DNA of 64,000 bases from Veillonella nakazawae. Its GTDB lineage: Bacteria > Bacillota > Negativicutes > Veillonellales > Veillonellaceae. Each line of letters starts with the position of its first letter. The stretch's first letter is position 1. The notes beneath the pieces are model-generated. The model searched no databases. It saw nothing but the letters and a program-made list of their open reading frames with translations, and was not told the origin of the DNA. Positions 18,972-27,628 of this stretch are shown here, in pieces. Position numbers and translations under genes: made by a program. The DNA is taken from contig NZ_AP022321.1 in assembly GCF_013393365.1 (NCBI RefSeq), forward strand, positions 1 through 64,000, given 5' to 3'.

Positions 18972-20162
18972 GTGGAAATCATCGATACAGCATTGATTGA
19001 ACGTATTCGCAAGGCCTTAATTAAACGATATGATCGAGATCAACAAATCCAACAAATGATTGAAGAAATTGGTGCCGAAGAGGGACTCAATGAAACTGAA
19101 TTGGCTATCGTTTACCAAGCTTATTTAGAGGTTAAGGAACGCATATACTATACATCCTCTCTCGTTGATTTGTGGAATCAAATTGAAGAGGTTCAAAAAC
19201 GGATGTCCATGTTGCATACCTATGATTCTCTTGAAGAGGATTTGTTTGGCAATGTGTTAGGCGACGATAAAGAGGATATCATCATTGCTGATAAATCTTA
19301 TATTGGCAAGGGTGCTAGTCATAATAATGATGTATACGCTATGGAACAGGTCCAATTATCGGATATTCCTGTGCAGCATGATTCTACAGTGGGCATGAAC
19401 CATATTAAATTGAACGAATTGCATTCTATGGGCGGTCTTTTTACAGGATCTGGTGAAAGCTCCCAACATGAGATATCGGACCTTGATGAAGACATTGTAG
19501 AGCATATGGATGTAAATCCACTAGATGGCGTTGAAAGTTTAGAAGTCCATCATTTAGATGAAGAAAATCCATTCGATGAAGAAAATTCTGTGTTGCTTTC
19601 AGAAACAAAAGATACAGAAACATTCCATAACAATAATGATACATCTAGTAAAAAAGATGATATAAATGAAAATGATAAGTCCTCTATTGATCCCTATACA
19701 GCGGTAAATGCTTTGTTATTCGGTAAGTCTGGTCTAGACTCTGATAAAGCCAATAAGAAGCTGGAAAAGCTTCTTAAAAAGCAATTAAAACGCGTAGATG
19801 ATGAATGGGCGCGTATTAATGGGACTGACGATATGTCTAAAAAATCTAAGGATTTAAAAAAATTAAAAGACGATAAGAAATCTAAGGGTGACAAGAAATC
19901 CAAAGAGGATAAAAAGTCCAAAGATGGTAAAAAGTCTAAAGAGGATAAAAAGGACAAAAAACATAAAAAGTCTAAGGAAGACAAACATTCTAAATCCGAA
20001 GATAAGTTAAAGAAAAAGAAAGACAAGGCTGAAAAGAAGCTTAAAGTCTTAAATGACAAGTTAAAAACAGTCTTTTTAGGCGATACTTTCAAGAAAAAAG
20101 ATAAGAAAAAAGACAAGAAAAAGGATAAAAAATCCAAAAAGGATGGATCCGAAAAAAAGTAG
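18972..20162 (+). CDS. Lysine-rich protein of unknown function (0-frame product)
   Basis: I do not recognise a family. The 396-residue zero-frame product starts at a GTG preceded by TGGAGG. Residues 1-95 are helical and charged (IRKALIKRYDRDQQIQQMIE). The middle (about 100-245) is acidic and low-complexity. From about 290 the protein becomes an extreme Lys/Asp/Ser tract made of DKKSK-like units, ending KKDGSEKK. No signal peptide or membrane segment. Immediately before its TAG is the slippery heptamer A-AAA-AAG (20153-20159), and the -1 frame stays open for 51 more residues (see next entry). Nucleic-acid or polyanion binding through the lysine tail is a reasonable guess only. Confidence 0.72.
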   Translation: MEIIDTALIERIRKALIKRYDRDQQIQQMIEEIGAEEGLNETELAIVYQAYLEVKERIYYTSSLVDLWNQIEEVQKRMSMLHTYDSLEEDLFGNVLGDDKEDIIIADKSYIGKGASHNNDVYAMEQVQLSDIPVQHDSTVGMNHIKLNELHSMGGLFTGSGESSQHEISDLDEDIVEHMDVNPLDGVESLEVHHLDEENPFDEENSVLLSETKDTETFHNNNDTSSKKDDINENDKSSIDPYTAVNALLFGKSGLDSDKANKKLEKLLKKQLKRVDDEWARINGTDDMSKKSKDLKKLKDDKKSKGDKKSKEDKKSKDGKKSKEDKKDKKHKKSKEDKHSKSEDKLKKKKDKAEKKLKVLNDKLKTVFLGDTFKKKDKKKDKKKDKKSKKDGSEKK

Positions 20163-20314
20163 AAACGATAGTTTCCGTATGGAATAGTAAGGTTTCTAAG
20201 AAGGCTCAGGAGAGTACTAGTGCTAAGAAATCAGCAGGTGCTGGGACTATCGACCGCGGATGCGGTAAATGCAAACGATGTAAGGGACCTAAATGTAAGA
20301 AATATCCAACATAA
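20153..20314 (+). other. Candidate -1 frameshift site and cysteine-rich C-terminal extension
   Basis: A-AAA-AAG at 20153-20159 in the zero frame is the same heptamer used by E. coli dnaX, and the next zero-frame codon is TAG. AAGGA (20139-20143) lies 9 bases upstream, the spacing at which a Shine-Dalgarno-like sequence stimulates dnaX slippage. A small stem GAAAC-GATA-GTTTC (20162-20175) follows. The -1 frame runs from 20159 to TAA at 20312-20314 without any start codon of its own and encodes 51 residues ending with CGKCKRCKGPKCKKYPT, a C-x2-C-x2-C-x4-C metal-site-like motif. A simple indel in the A-run would give the same picture. Confidence 0.55.
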
Positions 20315-20372
20315 TTACAGTTAGGTAGTATAGAGTAGTAGTTAAGTTATATGAACGAACAGTTAGGGGTTA

Positions 20373-22352
20373 ATGATGAACCGATGGCAACGATTATTTG
20401 AAGGCATACGAACAGAGATTAAGGTATTTATCTTTTTCTCTGCCTTGTTGACTGCATTTAGAATCGTGTTTCTTGCAGTATTCCAATCACAGCTAGCATC
20501 TGTGACGATGGAGAATATCCTTACGTCCTTATGGCTAGGCTTTAGATTGAGCCTCAAGACCGTCGGTTCTTTGTGTTTATTGGGATTTTTAGGGGGCACA
20601 TTGGTGCATACTTTTGTACCAAAATGGCCATCCTTGCGCATTAAACAGGTTATCTATTCTATTGCAACGGTACTATTAACCTTCTTATTCTTGGGGCGCA
20701 TTCCGTTCTACAAGATCTTTAACTCCTCTTATAATGCAATGCTCATTAATGGTAAGAACGATGATATCGGTGCCATTATCAATACAGCCATCAATGAATA
20801 TAATGCATTGATGTACATCGTAGGCGCTGTTGTGTTGAGTGCAGCCCTTTGCTGGTTCCTCGTTCGTTTCTTGGCGTGGGGTACAAAGAAATATAGCGAT
20901 TACGCTAATACTCAACTAGTTTGTACTACGTGGTACCCTAAGACGAAGAAAACGCAATGGATCACAGGCATTGGATTGACTGTGGTTATTGGCGTATTAG
21001 GACTATTCTTTAGATTTGGTGGTGCCTTTAACTATACAAATTCCATCAACTGGGAAAGTGCGGCACGCCTCAGTTCTAATCTATTAAATGAAACCATCCT
21101 TGATGATGTGCAGGCTCTCTATCGCGTTAAAAGCATTGCAAAGCGTGCAGATGAGCTTGAGGTCATCAATTTAACACCTCAAGAATTGAGTGAAAAAATT
21201 AGTGCCATCGGTGGTAAGTTTAACGGTAAGGATTTTGATGGTTCTTTCACAAGAACGATTACAACTCAACGTTTAGCAGAGCAACCGCAATCTATTAATA
21301 TCGTTCTCGGTGAATCCTATGGTTTATGGCCATTCCTTGCTGAATACAATGAACCTGGTGCCTATCTCGTTGAACAAGGCCGTAAATATGCTGCCAGCCC
21401 TCAAGCGATGAGCACACAGCTAGCACTTGCCCAAGGTACAGGTACGATGCCTGCTATCAACGGTTTATTGACTGGCATGCCTGATACAGGTCTATATCCT
21501 AACTATGAAGGTGAAAGCTTCAAACAACCGTACGGCTTAGGCATTGGTTCTGTTATGAAAAAACTAGGCTACAAAACAGTATTCTGGTACGGTGGTTTTA
21601 GTACATGGCAAAATGTTAAGAACTTTGCCTTGTCTCAAGGCTTTGACGAATTCCATGATGCGTCTGAAATGCCAAGCGATGAAAGCAATGCGTGGGGCGT
21701 AGCGGATAAGGATATGTTTAAAGCCATCTCCACGTACATGGATCAACATAGAGGGGAAAAAATCCTCAATGTAATTATGACTACATCTAATCATCCTCCA
21801 TATAGCGTTAACGTCGCTAAAGAGGGCTATGATGTGAACAAGGTAAAAGGCCATTTGCCTGATACAATCGCCGAAACAGATAAGCAATTGAATGAAATGG
21901 GTCATATTTGGTATGCAGACCATGTGATGGGCGAGTTCATCGCTAGCGAAGAAAAAGCAGATCCATCGGCGCTCTTTGTTATCACTGGGGACCATAGCGA
22001 ACGCTTTACCTTTGCTCGTGAAGTAAGTCCTAATGTGGCATCTACCATTCCGATTATCTTCTATGGACGAGGTATTCATAAAGATTGGCTCGCTCCTAAT
22101 GCATTTGGCATGAGCATTCAAATCATTCCAACCTTGGCAGAACTTGTAGGTCGCCCGGGTCAAACTTATGAAGCCATGGTACCAAGCTTGTTTACACAAG
22201 AGGAATTTGTCTTTAACCATAGACTCTATCTAGATAACAATGGAAAACTTATGGAACAAGGTACAAACATGCCTCAAGCCTATGGTGAAGTGATTAAAAA
22301 CATGCGTGAACTTGCAGCATGGCGTATCAAACATGGGGATAGTATTCAATAA
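20373..22352 (+). CDS. LtaS-like sulfatase-fold transferase (phosphoglycerol/phosphoethanolamine type)
   Basis: 659-residue inner-membrane enzyme. Four to five helices occupy the first about 210 residues; a periplasmic alkaline-phosphatase-fold domain follows. Likely metal ligands and nucleophile are E314 in VLGESYG, T358 in GTGTMPAINGLLTG, and D540/H541 in GDHSER; TTSNHPPY lies between. Related enzymes move phosphoglycerol or phosphoethanolamine onto teichoic acid, glucans or lipid A/core. Because this organism has LPS and the next genes are LPS glycosyltransferases, modification of LPS or of a periplasmic glycan is more likely than lipoteichoic acid synthesis (inference). The start is the first of two adjacent ATG codons after TTAGGGG. 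Confidence 0.8.
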   Translation: MMNRWQRLFEGIRTEIKVFIFFSALLTAFRIVFLAVFQSQLASVTMENILTSLWLGFRLSLKTVGSLCLLGFLGGTLVHTFVPKWPSLRIKQVIYSIATVLLTFLFLGRIPFYKIFNSSYNAMLINGKNDDIGAIINTAINEYNALMYIVGAVVLSAALCWFLVRFLAWGTKKYSDYANTQLVCTTWYPKTKKTQWITGIGLTVVIGVLGLFFRFGGAFNYTNSINWESAARLSSNLLNETILDDVQALYRVKSIAKRADELEVINLTPQELSEKISAIGGKFNGKDFDGSFTRTITTQRLAEQPQSINIVLGESYGLWPFLAEYNEPGAYLVEQGRKYAASPQAMSTQLALAQGTGTMPAINGLLTGMPDTGLYPNYEGESFKQPYGLGIGSVMKKLGYKTVFWYGGFSTWQNVKNFALSQGFDEFHDASEMPSDESNAWGVADKDMFKAISTYMDQHRGEKILNVIMTTSNHPPYSVNVAKEGYDVNKVKGHLPDTIAETDKQLNEMGHIWYADHVMGEFIASEEKADPSALFVITGDHSERFTFAREVSPNVASTIPIIFYGRGIHKDWLAPNAFGMSIQIIPTLAELVGRPGQTYEAMVPSLFTQEEFVFNHRLYLDNNGKLMEQGTNMPQAYGEVIKNMRELAAWRIKHGDSIQ

Positions 22353-22412
22353 GGGAAAATATATTAATTTAGTAAATTTAAATTAGATATGGGTTCAGTA
22401 TTGGGGAGAAAT

Positions 22413-23171
22413 ATGAACATAGTTGTTATATCAGATAAAAATAATGAAGTACGTAGACAAAATATTATTAAAGAATTTAGTAATAATGATTTAGATTTTA
22501 AATTCTTTGATGCTATTATGGCTAATAAGATGTCTAAGGAAGAATTAGCTACAAAATCTATAAAGGATACTTTTTTATCTCCTAGTGAAATTGGATGTGC
22601 TTTGAGTCATTGTGGTGTATACGATGAATTTCTTAAGTCTGATGAAAAAAGTATTATGATATGTGAAGATGATATTTATTTTACTGAGTATTTTAATTAT
22701 GATTCATTACTAAAAATAAAAGAATTTTTAGAAGAAACAGATGAACCTCGTTTAGTGGTCTTACAGAAAAGTATATATCATCATAAATGCATACGAAGTT
22801 TGAGAAATAATGTAAATTTATATTCAACACGTAATGCATTCTGTACTCATGGATATATGATTAATAGAGCAGCAGCTAGAAATATTAAAATGTTTCAGAC
22901 CCCTATAAGATTTGAAATTGATGCATTTAAATTTTATTATTGGTTAAATGCATGTAAGTTATATTGTTTAGATAAAGATTTTATAGTACAACTTGCTGAG
23001 GACATAATTCCATCTACCGTAGAAAAAAATTGGAAAGATAATCGTAAAGCAAAAAAAGATGCTGCTTATAAAGAGCTATATAATCAGCTATCTTTAAAAG
23101 GTAAATTTATTAGCCAATTCAGAAGATTAAATAAAGCCATTAATAAACCATTTGAATCTTTAGATTATTAA
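22413..23171 (+). CDS. Glycosyltransferase family 25 (LPS biosynthesis)
   Basis: Cytoplasmic GT25 enzyme of about 252 residues, the type that adds sugars to LPS core or lipooligosaccharide. The family start is IVVISDKNNEVRRQNIIKEF; then EIGCALSHCGVYDEF, the acidic motif MICEDDIYF, and CTHGYMINRAAARNI. The ATG at 22413 follows GGGGAG and matches the family start; an earlier in-frame ATG at 22389 is less likely. The gene is strikingly more AT-rich than its neighbours, with many AAT/ATA codons, which suggests recent acquisition or exchange at this position. Confidence 0.85.
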   Translation: MNIVVISDKNNEVRRQNIIKEFSNNDLDFKFFDAIMANKMSKEELATKSIKDTFLSPSEIGCALSHCGVYDEFLKSDEKSIMICEDDIYFTEYFNYDSLLKIKEFLEETDEPRLVVLQKSIYHHKCIRSLRNNVNLYSTRNAFCTHGYMINRAAARNIKMFQTPIRFEIDAFKFYYWLNACKLYCLDKDFIVQLAEDIIPSTVEKNWKDNRKAKKDAAYKELYNQLSLKGKFISQFRRLNKAINKPFESLDY

Positions 23172-23234
23172 TAGTATAAGCGTAAAGTATATATTTTACG
23201 TATATAAATAATATTTTAAAAAGAGAAAGGTAAA

Positions 23235-23993
23235 ATGATGTCATCTTTATCTGTAATCATTTTAGCCAGAAATGAAGAAGAACATATTACAGATTGTATT
23301 AAGAGTATTCAATTTGCTGATGAAATCTTAGTTATCGATGATGGTAGTACAGATCAAACCGTATCACTCGCTATTGGGCTGGGTGCAAAGGTCATACCAC
23401 ATCCTTTAAATGGAGATTGGTCACAACAACGACGCTTTGGTATTTCACAAGCTCAGAGTGAATGGATTCTATTTGTCGATTCTGACGAACGTGTATCACC
23501 AGAGTTAGCAAAGTCTATTCAACGAGCTATTCAAGGAGAACTGAAGGCTTATTGGCTACGTCGATATAACTTGTTCCATCATAATCAGGCAACTCATGGT
23601 GTGGTGAGACCTGATAAGGTGCTACGATTGATGCCTCGAGAGGGTGCAACTGTAGAAGGTGCTGTTCATGAAGCCTTTATCAGCCCGTACCCACAAGATA
23701 CATTAGAAGGAAAGTTGTATCACTATACGTATGATAATTGGCATCAATTCTTTGAGAAGTTCAATAAGTATACGACGGCAGCAGCTAACAAATACAAGGC
23801 ACAAGGGAAGTCTTGTAGTTTTTTAGGGGATATTATATTGCGTCCTACATGGGCATTCTTTAAGATATATATTTTGCAAGGCGGCATATTAGATGGGAAA
23901 ATAGGTTTTCTATTATCTATTTACCATATGATGTACACTATGACGAAATATGTAAAATTATATTATTTAAACAAATCGAATGGGCAATTATAA
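23235..23993 (+). CDS. Glycosyltransferase family 2 (WaaE/KdtX-like)
   Basis: About 252 residues. The GT-A start SLSVIILARNEEEHITDCI, the nucleotide-binding VIDDGSTDQT and the DxD-like LFVDSDERV are all present, with GAVHEAFI later. This is the pattern of the WaaE/KdtX subfamily that adds a beta-glucose to the LPS inner core. Two adjacent ATG codons follow AAAGG. It stands alone between AT-rich spacers, downstream of the GT25 gene. Donor and acceptor are inferred from family only. Confidence 0.85.
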   Translation: MMSSLSVIILARNEEEHITDCIKSIQFADEILVIDDGSTDQTVSLAIGLGAKVIPHPLNGDWSQQRRFGISQAQSEWILFVDSDERVSPELAKSIQRAIQGELKAYWLRRYNLFHHNQATHGVVRPDKVLRLMPREGATVEGAVHEAFISPYPQDTLEGKLYHYTYDNWHQFFEKFNKYTTAAANKYKAQGKSCSFLGDIILRPTWAFFKIYILQGGILDGKIGFLLSIYHMMYTMTKYVKLYYLNKSNGQL

Positions 23994-24046
23994 AATTTTA
24001 TATAGTATAAATTGCTAATAATTATTTTGATTAATAGGAGGAACCT

Positions 24047-25132
24047 ATGTCTATAATCAATGTTGTAGGCGCCAAAATTTGGGGTGGCGGCGAACAATAT
24101 GTATATGATATTTGTAAACAATTACAACAGAGACATAGGACTGCCTATATCTTAGTGGACCAATCGAATGAAGATATGCAATCTCGGTATGCCCAAGTGG
24201 GCCATGTGATGACTGCCAATCTCTATACCTTAAAGGGTTTTCTATCTGTTAATGCCGTGGCTAAACAGATGAAAGAACAGGGGATTAATACGATTGTATG
24301 CCACTCCGGTAAATATATCTTATTCTGTATTGCTCTTAAGCAGTTAACAGGTGCTAAATTGGTATTTATAAAGCATAATCTTGTACCTGGTAAAACAGAT
24401 ATATATCATAGATGGATCAATGCACAAGTAGATGCCTTTGTTTGTGTGTCTAAACTTGTTTATGACGATCTTATGACGCCTGCTATTAAGGATACTAGCA
24501 AATACCATGTTGTATATAATGGTATTGATCCGAACCGATTCCAGTCCTTTTCAGATGCTGTTCCCATGAAATATAAGGTTAGAACCTTTGGCTATAGTGC
24601 GCGTATAACAGAACGGAAAGGTTTGTATCTGATTTTAAGTGCTCTTGAACAGATTCATCAAAACAATCCCGATGTTCGATTGATTATATCGGGGGCTGGT
24701 ACAGAGGATCAAATTAAGAAATTAAAAGATTATATACATGCACATCAAATGCATTCTTACGTTGAATTTATAGGCTTTACACGAGATATTGAAGGTTTAT
24801 ATAGATCCATAGATTGCTTACTATTGCCAACGATAACGCGTGAAGCCTTTGGTCTCGTTATTTGTGAGGCTATGTATTGCGGTGTACCAGTCATTACAAG
24901 TGGCTCTGGGGCTCAGCGAGAAATCATAGACGATGGTGAATCTGGATTTATTGTAGATCCTTTGAACGAACACAGCTTACAACAAGCTATGGAACATGTG
25001 ATGAGTGATGCTGTAGACTTGCCAAATATCATCACAAAGGCACGACAAGTTGTGGAACAGCGATTCATTGTTAATCGTGTGGCAGATGAATTAGTTACGA
25101 TTATAGATAATTTACACTCCACTGATAAGTAA
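24047..25132 (+). CDS. Glycosyltransferase family 4 (GT-B)
   Basis: 361 residues. A glycine-rich N-terminal acceptor site (VVGAKIWGGGEQYVYDI), an interdomain region with VVYNGIDPNRF, and the retaining GT4 donor site EAFGLVICEAMYCGVPVI containing the E-x7-E motif. AGGAGG precedes the ATG. Likely an LPS core or O-antigen glycosyltransferase; donor sugar unknown. Confidence 0.87.
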   Translation: MSIINVVGAKIWGGGEQYVYDICKQLQQRHRTAYILVDQSNEDMQSRYAQVGHVMTANLYTLKGFLSVNAVAKQMKEQGINTIVCHSGKYILFCIALKQLTGAKLVFIKHNLVPGKTDIYHRWINAQVDAFVCVSKLVYDDLMTPAIKDTSKYHVVYNGIDPNRFQSFSDAVPMKYKVRTFGYSARITERKGLYLILSALEQIHQNNPDVRLIISGAGTEDQIKKLKDYIHAHQMHSYVEFIGFTRDIEGLYRSIDCLLLPTITREAFGLVICEAMYCGVPVITSGSGAQREIIDDGESGFIVDPLNEHSLQQAMEHVMSDAVDLPNIITKARQVVEQRFIVNRVADELVTIIDNLHSTDK

Positions 25133-25172
25133 TGATAAGGTTTGGTAGTTTTTTAGTGGATAGGAGTTTGAG

Positions 25173-26117
25173 ATGGGATATTTAGAAACACAATGGCAGC
25201 GAGGTCGTAAGATTTACGGCAAACGTAGTTGGAGGGAAACGCGACGCACTTTCCTTCATACAATGCGCTCTATCCGCAATAAACGAGAAATAGAGGCTCT
25301 AGAGAGCTATTTTGCAAGTTATACACCTGATCCAACATTATTAGACCGTCAAGTTGGTCTATTTGAGTTAATGACGCGATATTTCTTGTTTAAAAGCTCA
25401 ACACCACAGGAACGATTAGAGGCTATTATTAATCATTTTGATTATTTGAAAGATGTGTTTACAGATGAAGCCATTCGCGAAATGTACTCTGTAGATCCAG
25501 ATAATATTTATGACGATGTAAGTCGTATGAATCGTGGCTTTATCGTATGGGAATCAGAAGACCTTGATATGGTGGCTCGTTTATATTATGGGCCGGGTCA
25601 ACGAAAAGAAGGTTTTTTAACCTTGTTGTTAACCTTGGGTAAACAAGGCGTATACCATGCTAACTTCCGCTTTGGTAAAGGTTTTAATGGGGAGCCTGCT
25701 ATGTGGATTGGCACGATTCAAGGCTATAAAGATGGCCTTGATAATGCTAAAACAGTTACTAAAAAGATGTTTGGGTATCGACCAAAAAACTTTATTATGT
25801 TCCTATTACGCCATATTGCGGTTCTTTGTAAGGTCGAATCTATTTATGCCGTATCTGATGAAGGCTTCTATGCAAATACTCATTTAGTTCGCGGTCATCG
25901 CGCTAAGGTAGCTGAGCTAGATCCATTGTGGGAGGAATCTGGTGGTGTTGTATGTAGTGATGAACGGTTCTTCAACATTCCATTAGAGGAATATCGTAAA
26001 CCTATAGAAGAAATTAAATCACAAAAACGTAGCCAATACAGAAAACGCTATGAATTACTCGATCAATATGAGCAAGAGATTCAAGAACATCTGAAACCAT
26101 TGTTACGTGTAAAATAG
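25173..26117 (+). CDS. VirK/YbjX family protein (DUF535)
   Basis: 314 residues matching the VirK/YbjX (DUF535) pattern: RNKREIEALESYF in the N-terminal part, GPGQRKEGFLTLLL, FRFGKGFNGEPAMWIG, IQGYKDGLDNAKTVTKKMFG and a C-terminal FFNIPLEEYRKP. Members in enteric bacteria are linked to virulence-factor export and outer-membrane integrity, without a known enzymatic activity. AGGAG is present before the ATG. The position between LPS glycosyltransferases and the O-antigen ligase suggests a role in envelope assembly. Confidence 0.84.
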   Translation: MGYLETQWQRGRKIYGKRSWRETRRTFLHTMRSIRNKREIEALESYFASYTPDPTLLDRQVGLFELMTRYFLFKSSTPQERLEAIINHFDYLKDVFTDEAIREMYSVDPDNIYDDVSRMNRGFIVWESEDLDMVARLYYGPGQRKEGFLTLLLTLGKQGVYHANFRFGKGFNGEPAMWIGTIQGYKDGLDNAKTVTKKMFGYRPKNFIMFLLRHIAVLCKVESIYAVSDEGFYANTHLVRGHRAKVAELDPLWEESGGVVCSDERFFNIPLEEYRKPIEEIKSQKRSQYRKRYELLDQYEQEIQEHLKPLLRVK

Positions 26118-26185
26118 ATATCTATAAAATAGATGTTAATATGATGAAAATTAGATTGTAGCTATGTAGGTGAAAAGGGGTTAGT

Positions 26186-27397
26186 ATGCAATCTTGGATA
26201 ATTAAGAATTCTGAAATGGTGCTGACCGTACTCATTTCACTGATGATATGTACGACAAGGTCATCTATGGCATTAGGGAATTTACTATATGGCCTCATTA
26301 TATTGATGACCTTAATAACTTGCTGGTATAGGCGATATGAAATATCTGTACCACAATCGATACGTCAATATGGATGGGCTTATTTAGGCATGTTACTATG
26401 TGTATTGCCGTCCGCATTAATTAGCACTGATATAGCGGTGACTACTAAATATTTCTTCAATATTTGGGTTTGGAAGGTATTAGTCATCGTCCCAATTCTG
26501 TTATGTATTAAGAGTTCTCGCAAATTATACGCCATATTATCAGTATTTTTTGTGTATATGGGCATCGATGCTGTATCGGCCTTTGCACAATATGTACTGG
26601 GCTATAATTTAGGTCCAGGAGGTCGTGCAGGTGGTGTTATTCATGGCTCTATGATGGGGCTCGCCATGTTGTTAACATTGGCCTTTCCATTGGCTTTAAT
26701 TGCTGCTTATGATAAAGCATTTCCTTCATATCTGAGAAAATCAGCTGTATTCTCTTTATTTGGTATGTTATTGGGGATGTGGGGCAATCAAAGCCGTGGT
26801 TCTTGGTTATTTAATGGTCTTAACGGTATACTCATAACATTGCGCTATTGCTTTGTTAATATTCGCTATATGTTGGTACTACTTGTAGCTGTTGTAGGTA
26901 TAGGATATGCATTTAGTAGTCATCAAGACTATGTAGCTCGTTTTGAAAGCACTTTTAATATAAGTACAGATGGTTCAAATTTGGGCCGTATTTATGTATG
27001 GGAAGCAGATAAGCATATGATTATGGATCATCCTGTAACAGGTGTTGGTCCTGGATTATGGCAAAAAGCATATCGAGAACACTATAAATTAAAACAAGAA
27101 ACTCAAGATCTAGGCCATTCTCATAATAATCTATTGCAAATAGCCTCTGAATCTGGTCTATTAGGCCTCGTTGGATTCTTAGGATTTTCATTCTTTATAT
27201 TCTGTAAATCTTTGATACATTATGTTAAATCAAGAAACCCTTATGATTTATCAATAATGGTAGGCTTTATTAGCTTTTTGTTCTTGTTTGGATCTATAGA
27301 TTATACGTGGGGAAATTCATCGGGCATTCGCATATTTTGGATTGTTATGGGCATCATGATTCAATTGAAAATAAATGAGAATCACAAGGCTATTTAG
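26186..27397 (+). CDS. O-antigen ligase-family membrane protein (WaaL/Wzy_C)
   Basis: 403-residue polytopic inner-membrane protein with about 11 helices. The Wzy_C-type periplasmic loop holds SNLGRIYVWEADKHMIMDHP, VGPGLW and HSHNNLLQIASESGLLG, where the arginine and histidines match ligase residues. WaaL joins undecaprenyl-linked O-antigen to lipid A-core. AAAAGGGG precedes the ATG. Since a separate Wzy-like polymerase exists at 38069, this one is better read as the ligase. Transcription probably continues from the upstream LPS genes; a promoter and hairpin follow before wbaP. Confidence 0.8.
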   Translation: MQSWIIKNSEMVLTVLISLMICTTRSSMALGNLLYGLIILMTLITCWYRRYEISVPQSIRQYGWAYLGMLLCVLPSALISTDIAVTTKYFFNIWVWKVLVIVPILLCIKSSRKLYAILSVFFVYMGIDAVSAFAQYVLGYNLGPGGRAGGVIHGSMMGLAMLLTLAFPLALIAAYDKAFPSYLRKSAVFSLFGMLLGMWGNQSRGSWLFNGLNGILITLRYCFVNIRYMLVLLVAVVGIGYAFSSHQDYVARFESTFNISTDGSNLGRIYVWEADKHMIMDHPVTGVGPGLWQKAYREHYKLKQETQDLGHSHNNLLQIASESGLLGLVGFLGFSFFIFCKSLIHYVKSRNPYDLSIMVGFISFLFLFGSIDYTWGNSSGIRIFWIVMGIMIQLKINENHKAI

Positions 27398-27566
27398 AAA
27401 CTATTTACGCATTATTTAATTGATTTTTATGTCTGATTTAAATAGACTGAGAATCTCCAAAAAACTACATAAAAGATAGCTAAAATCTATGGTTTTTCAT
27501 AGTTTTAAACTTTTGAATATGATACAATATAAGTAAATATTGGTACATTGTATTCGTATGTTTTAG

Positions 27567-27609
27567 AGGTTGTTTTCTTGAAAATTGTATTGAGAAAACA
27601 ACCTTTTTT
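27567..27609 (+). terminator. Hairpin plus U-run in the leader of the polysaccharide block
   Basis: AGGTTGTTTTC (27567-27577) / GAAAACAACCT (27593-27603), then T residues to 27609. It lies 150 bases after the ligase stop and 20 bases before the wbaP start, and a possible -10 TACAAT lies upstream near 27523. It could end the ligase transcript, or act as an attenuator that must be read through for the O-antigen operon. Confidence 0.8.
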
Positions 27610-27628
27610 TATAGTTTGGGGTATTAGT

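Noticed and set aside
19694..20137. Minus-strand Phe/Leu/Ser-rich frame opposite the lysine-rich gene
   Set aside because: It is the complement of the AAG/AAA/GAT-rich tract and has no start signals; the apparent membrane-protein look is an artefact.
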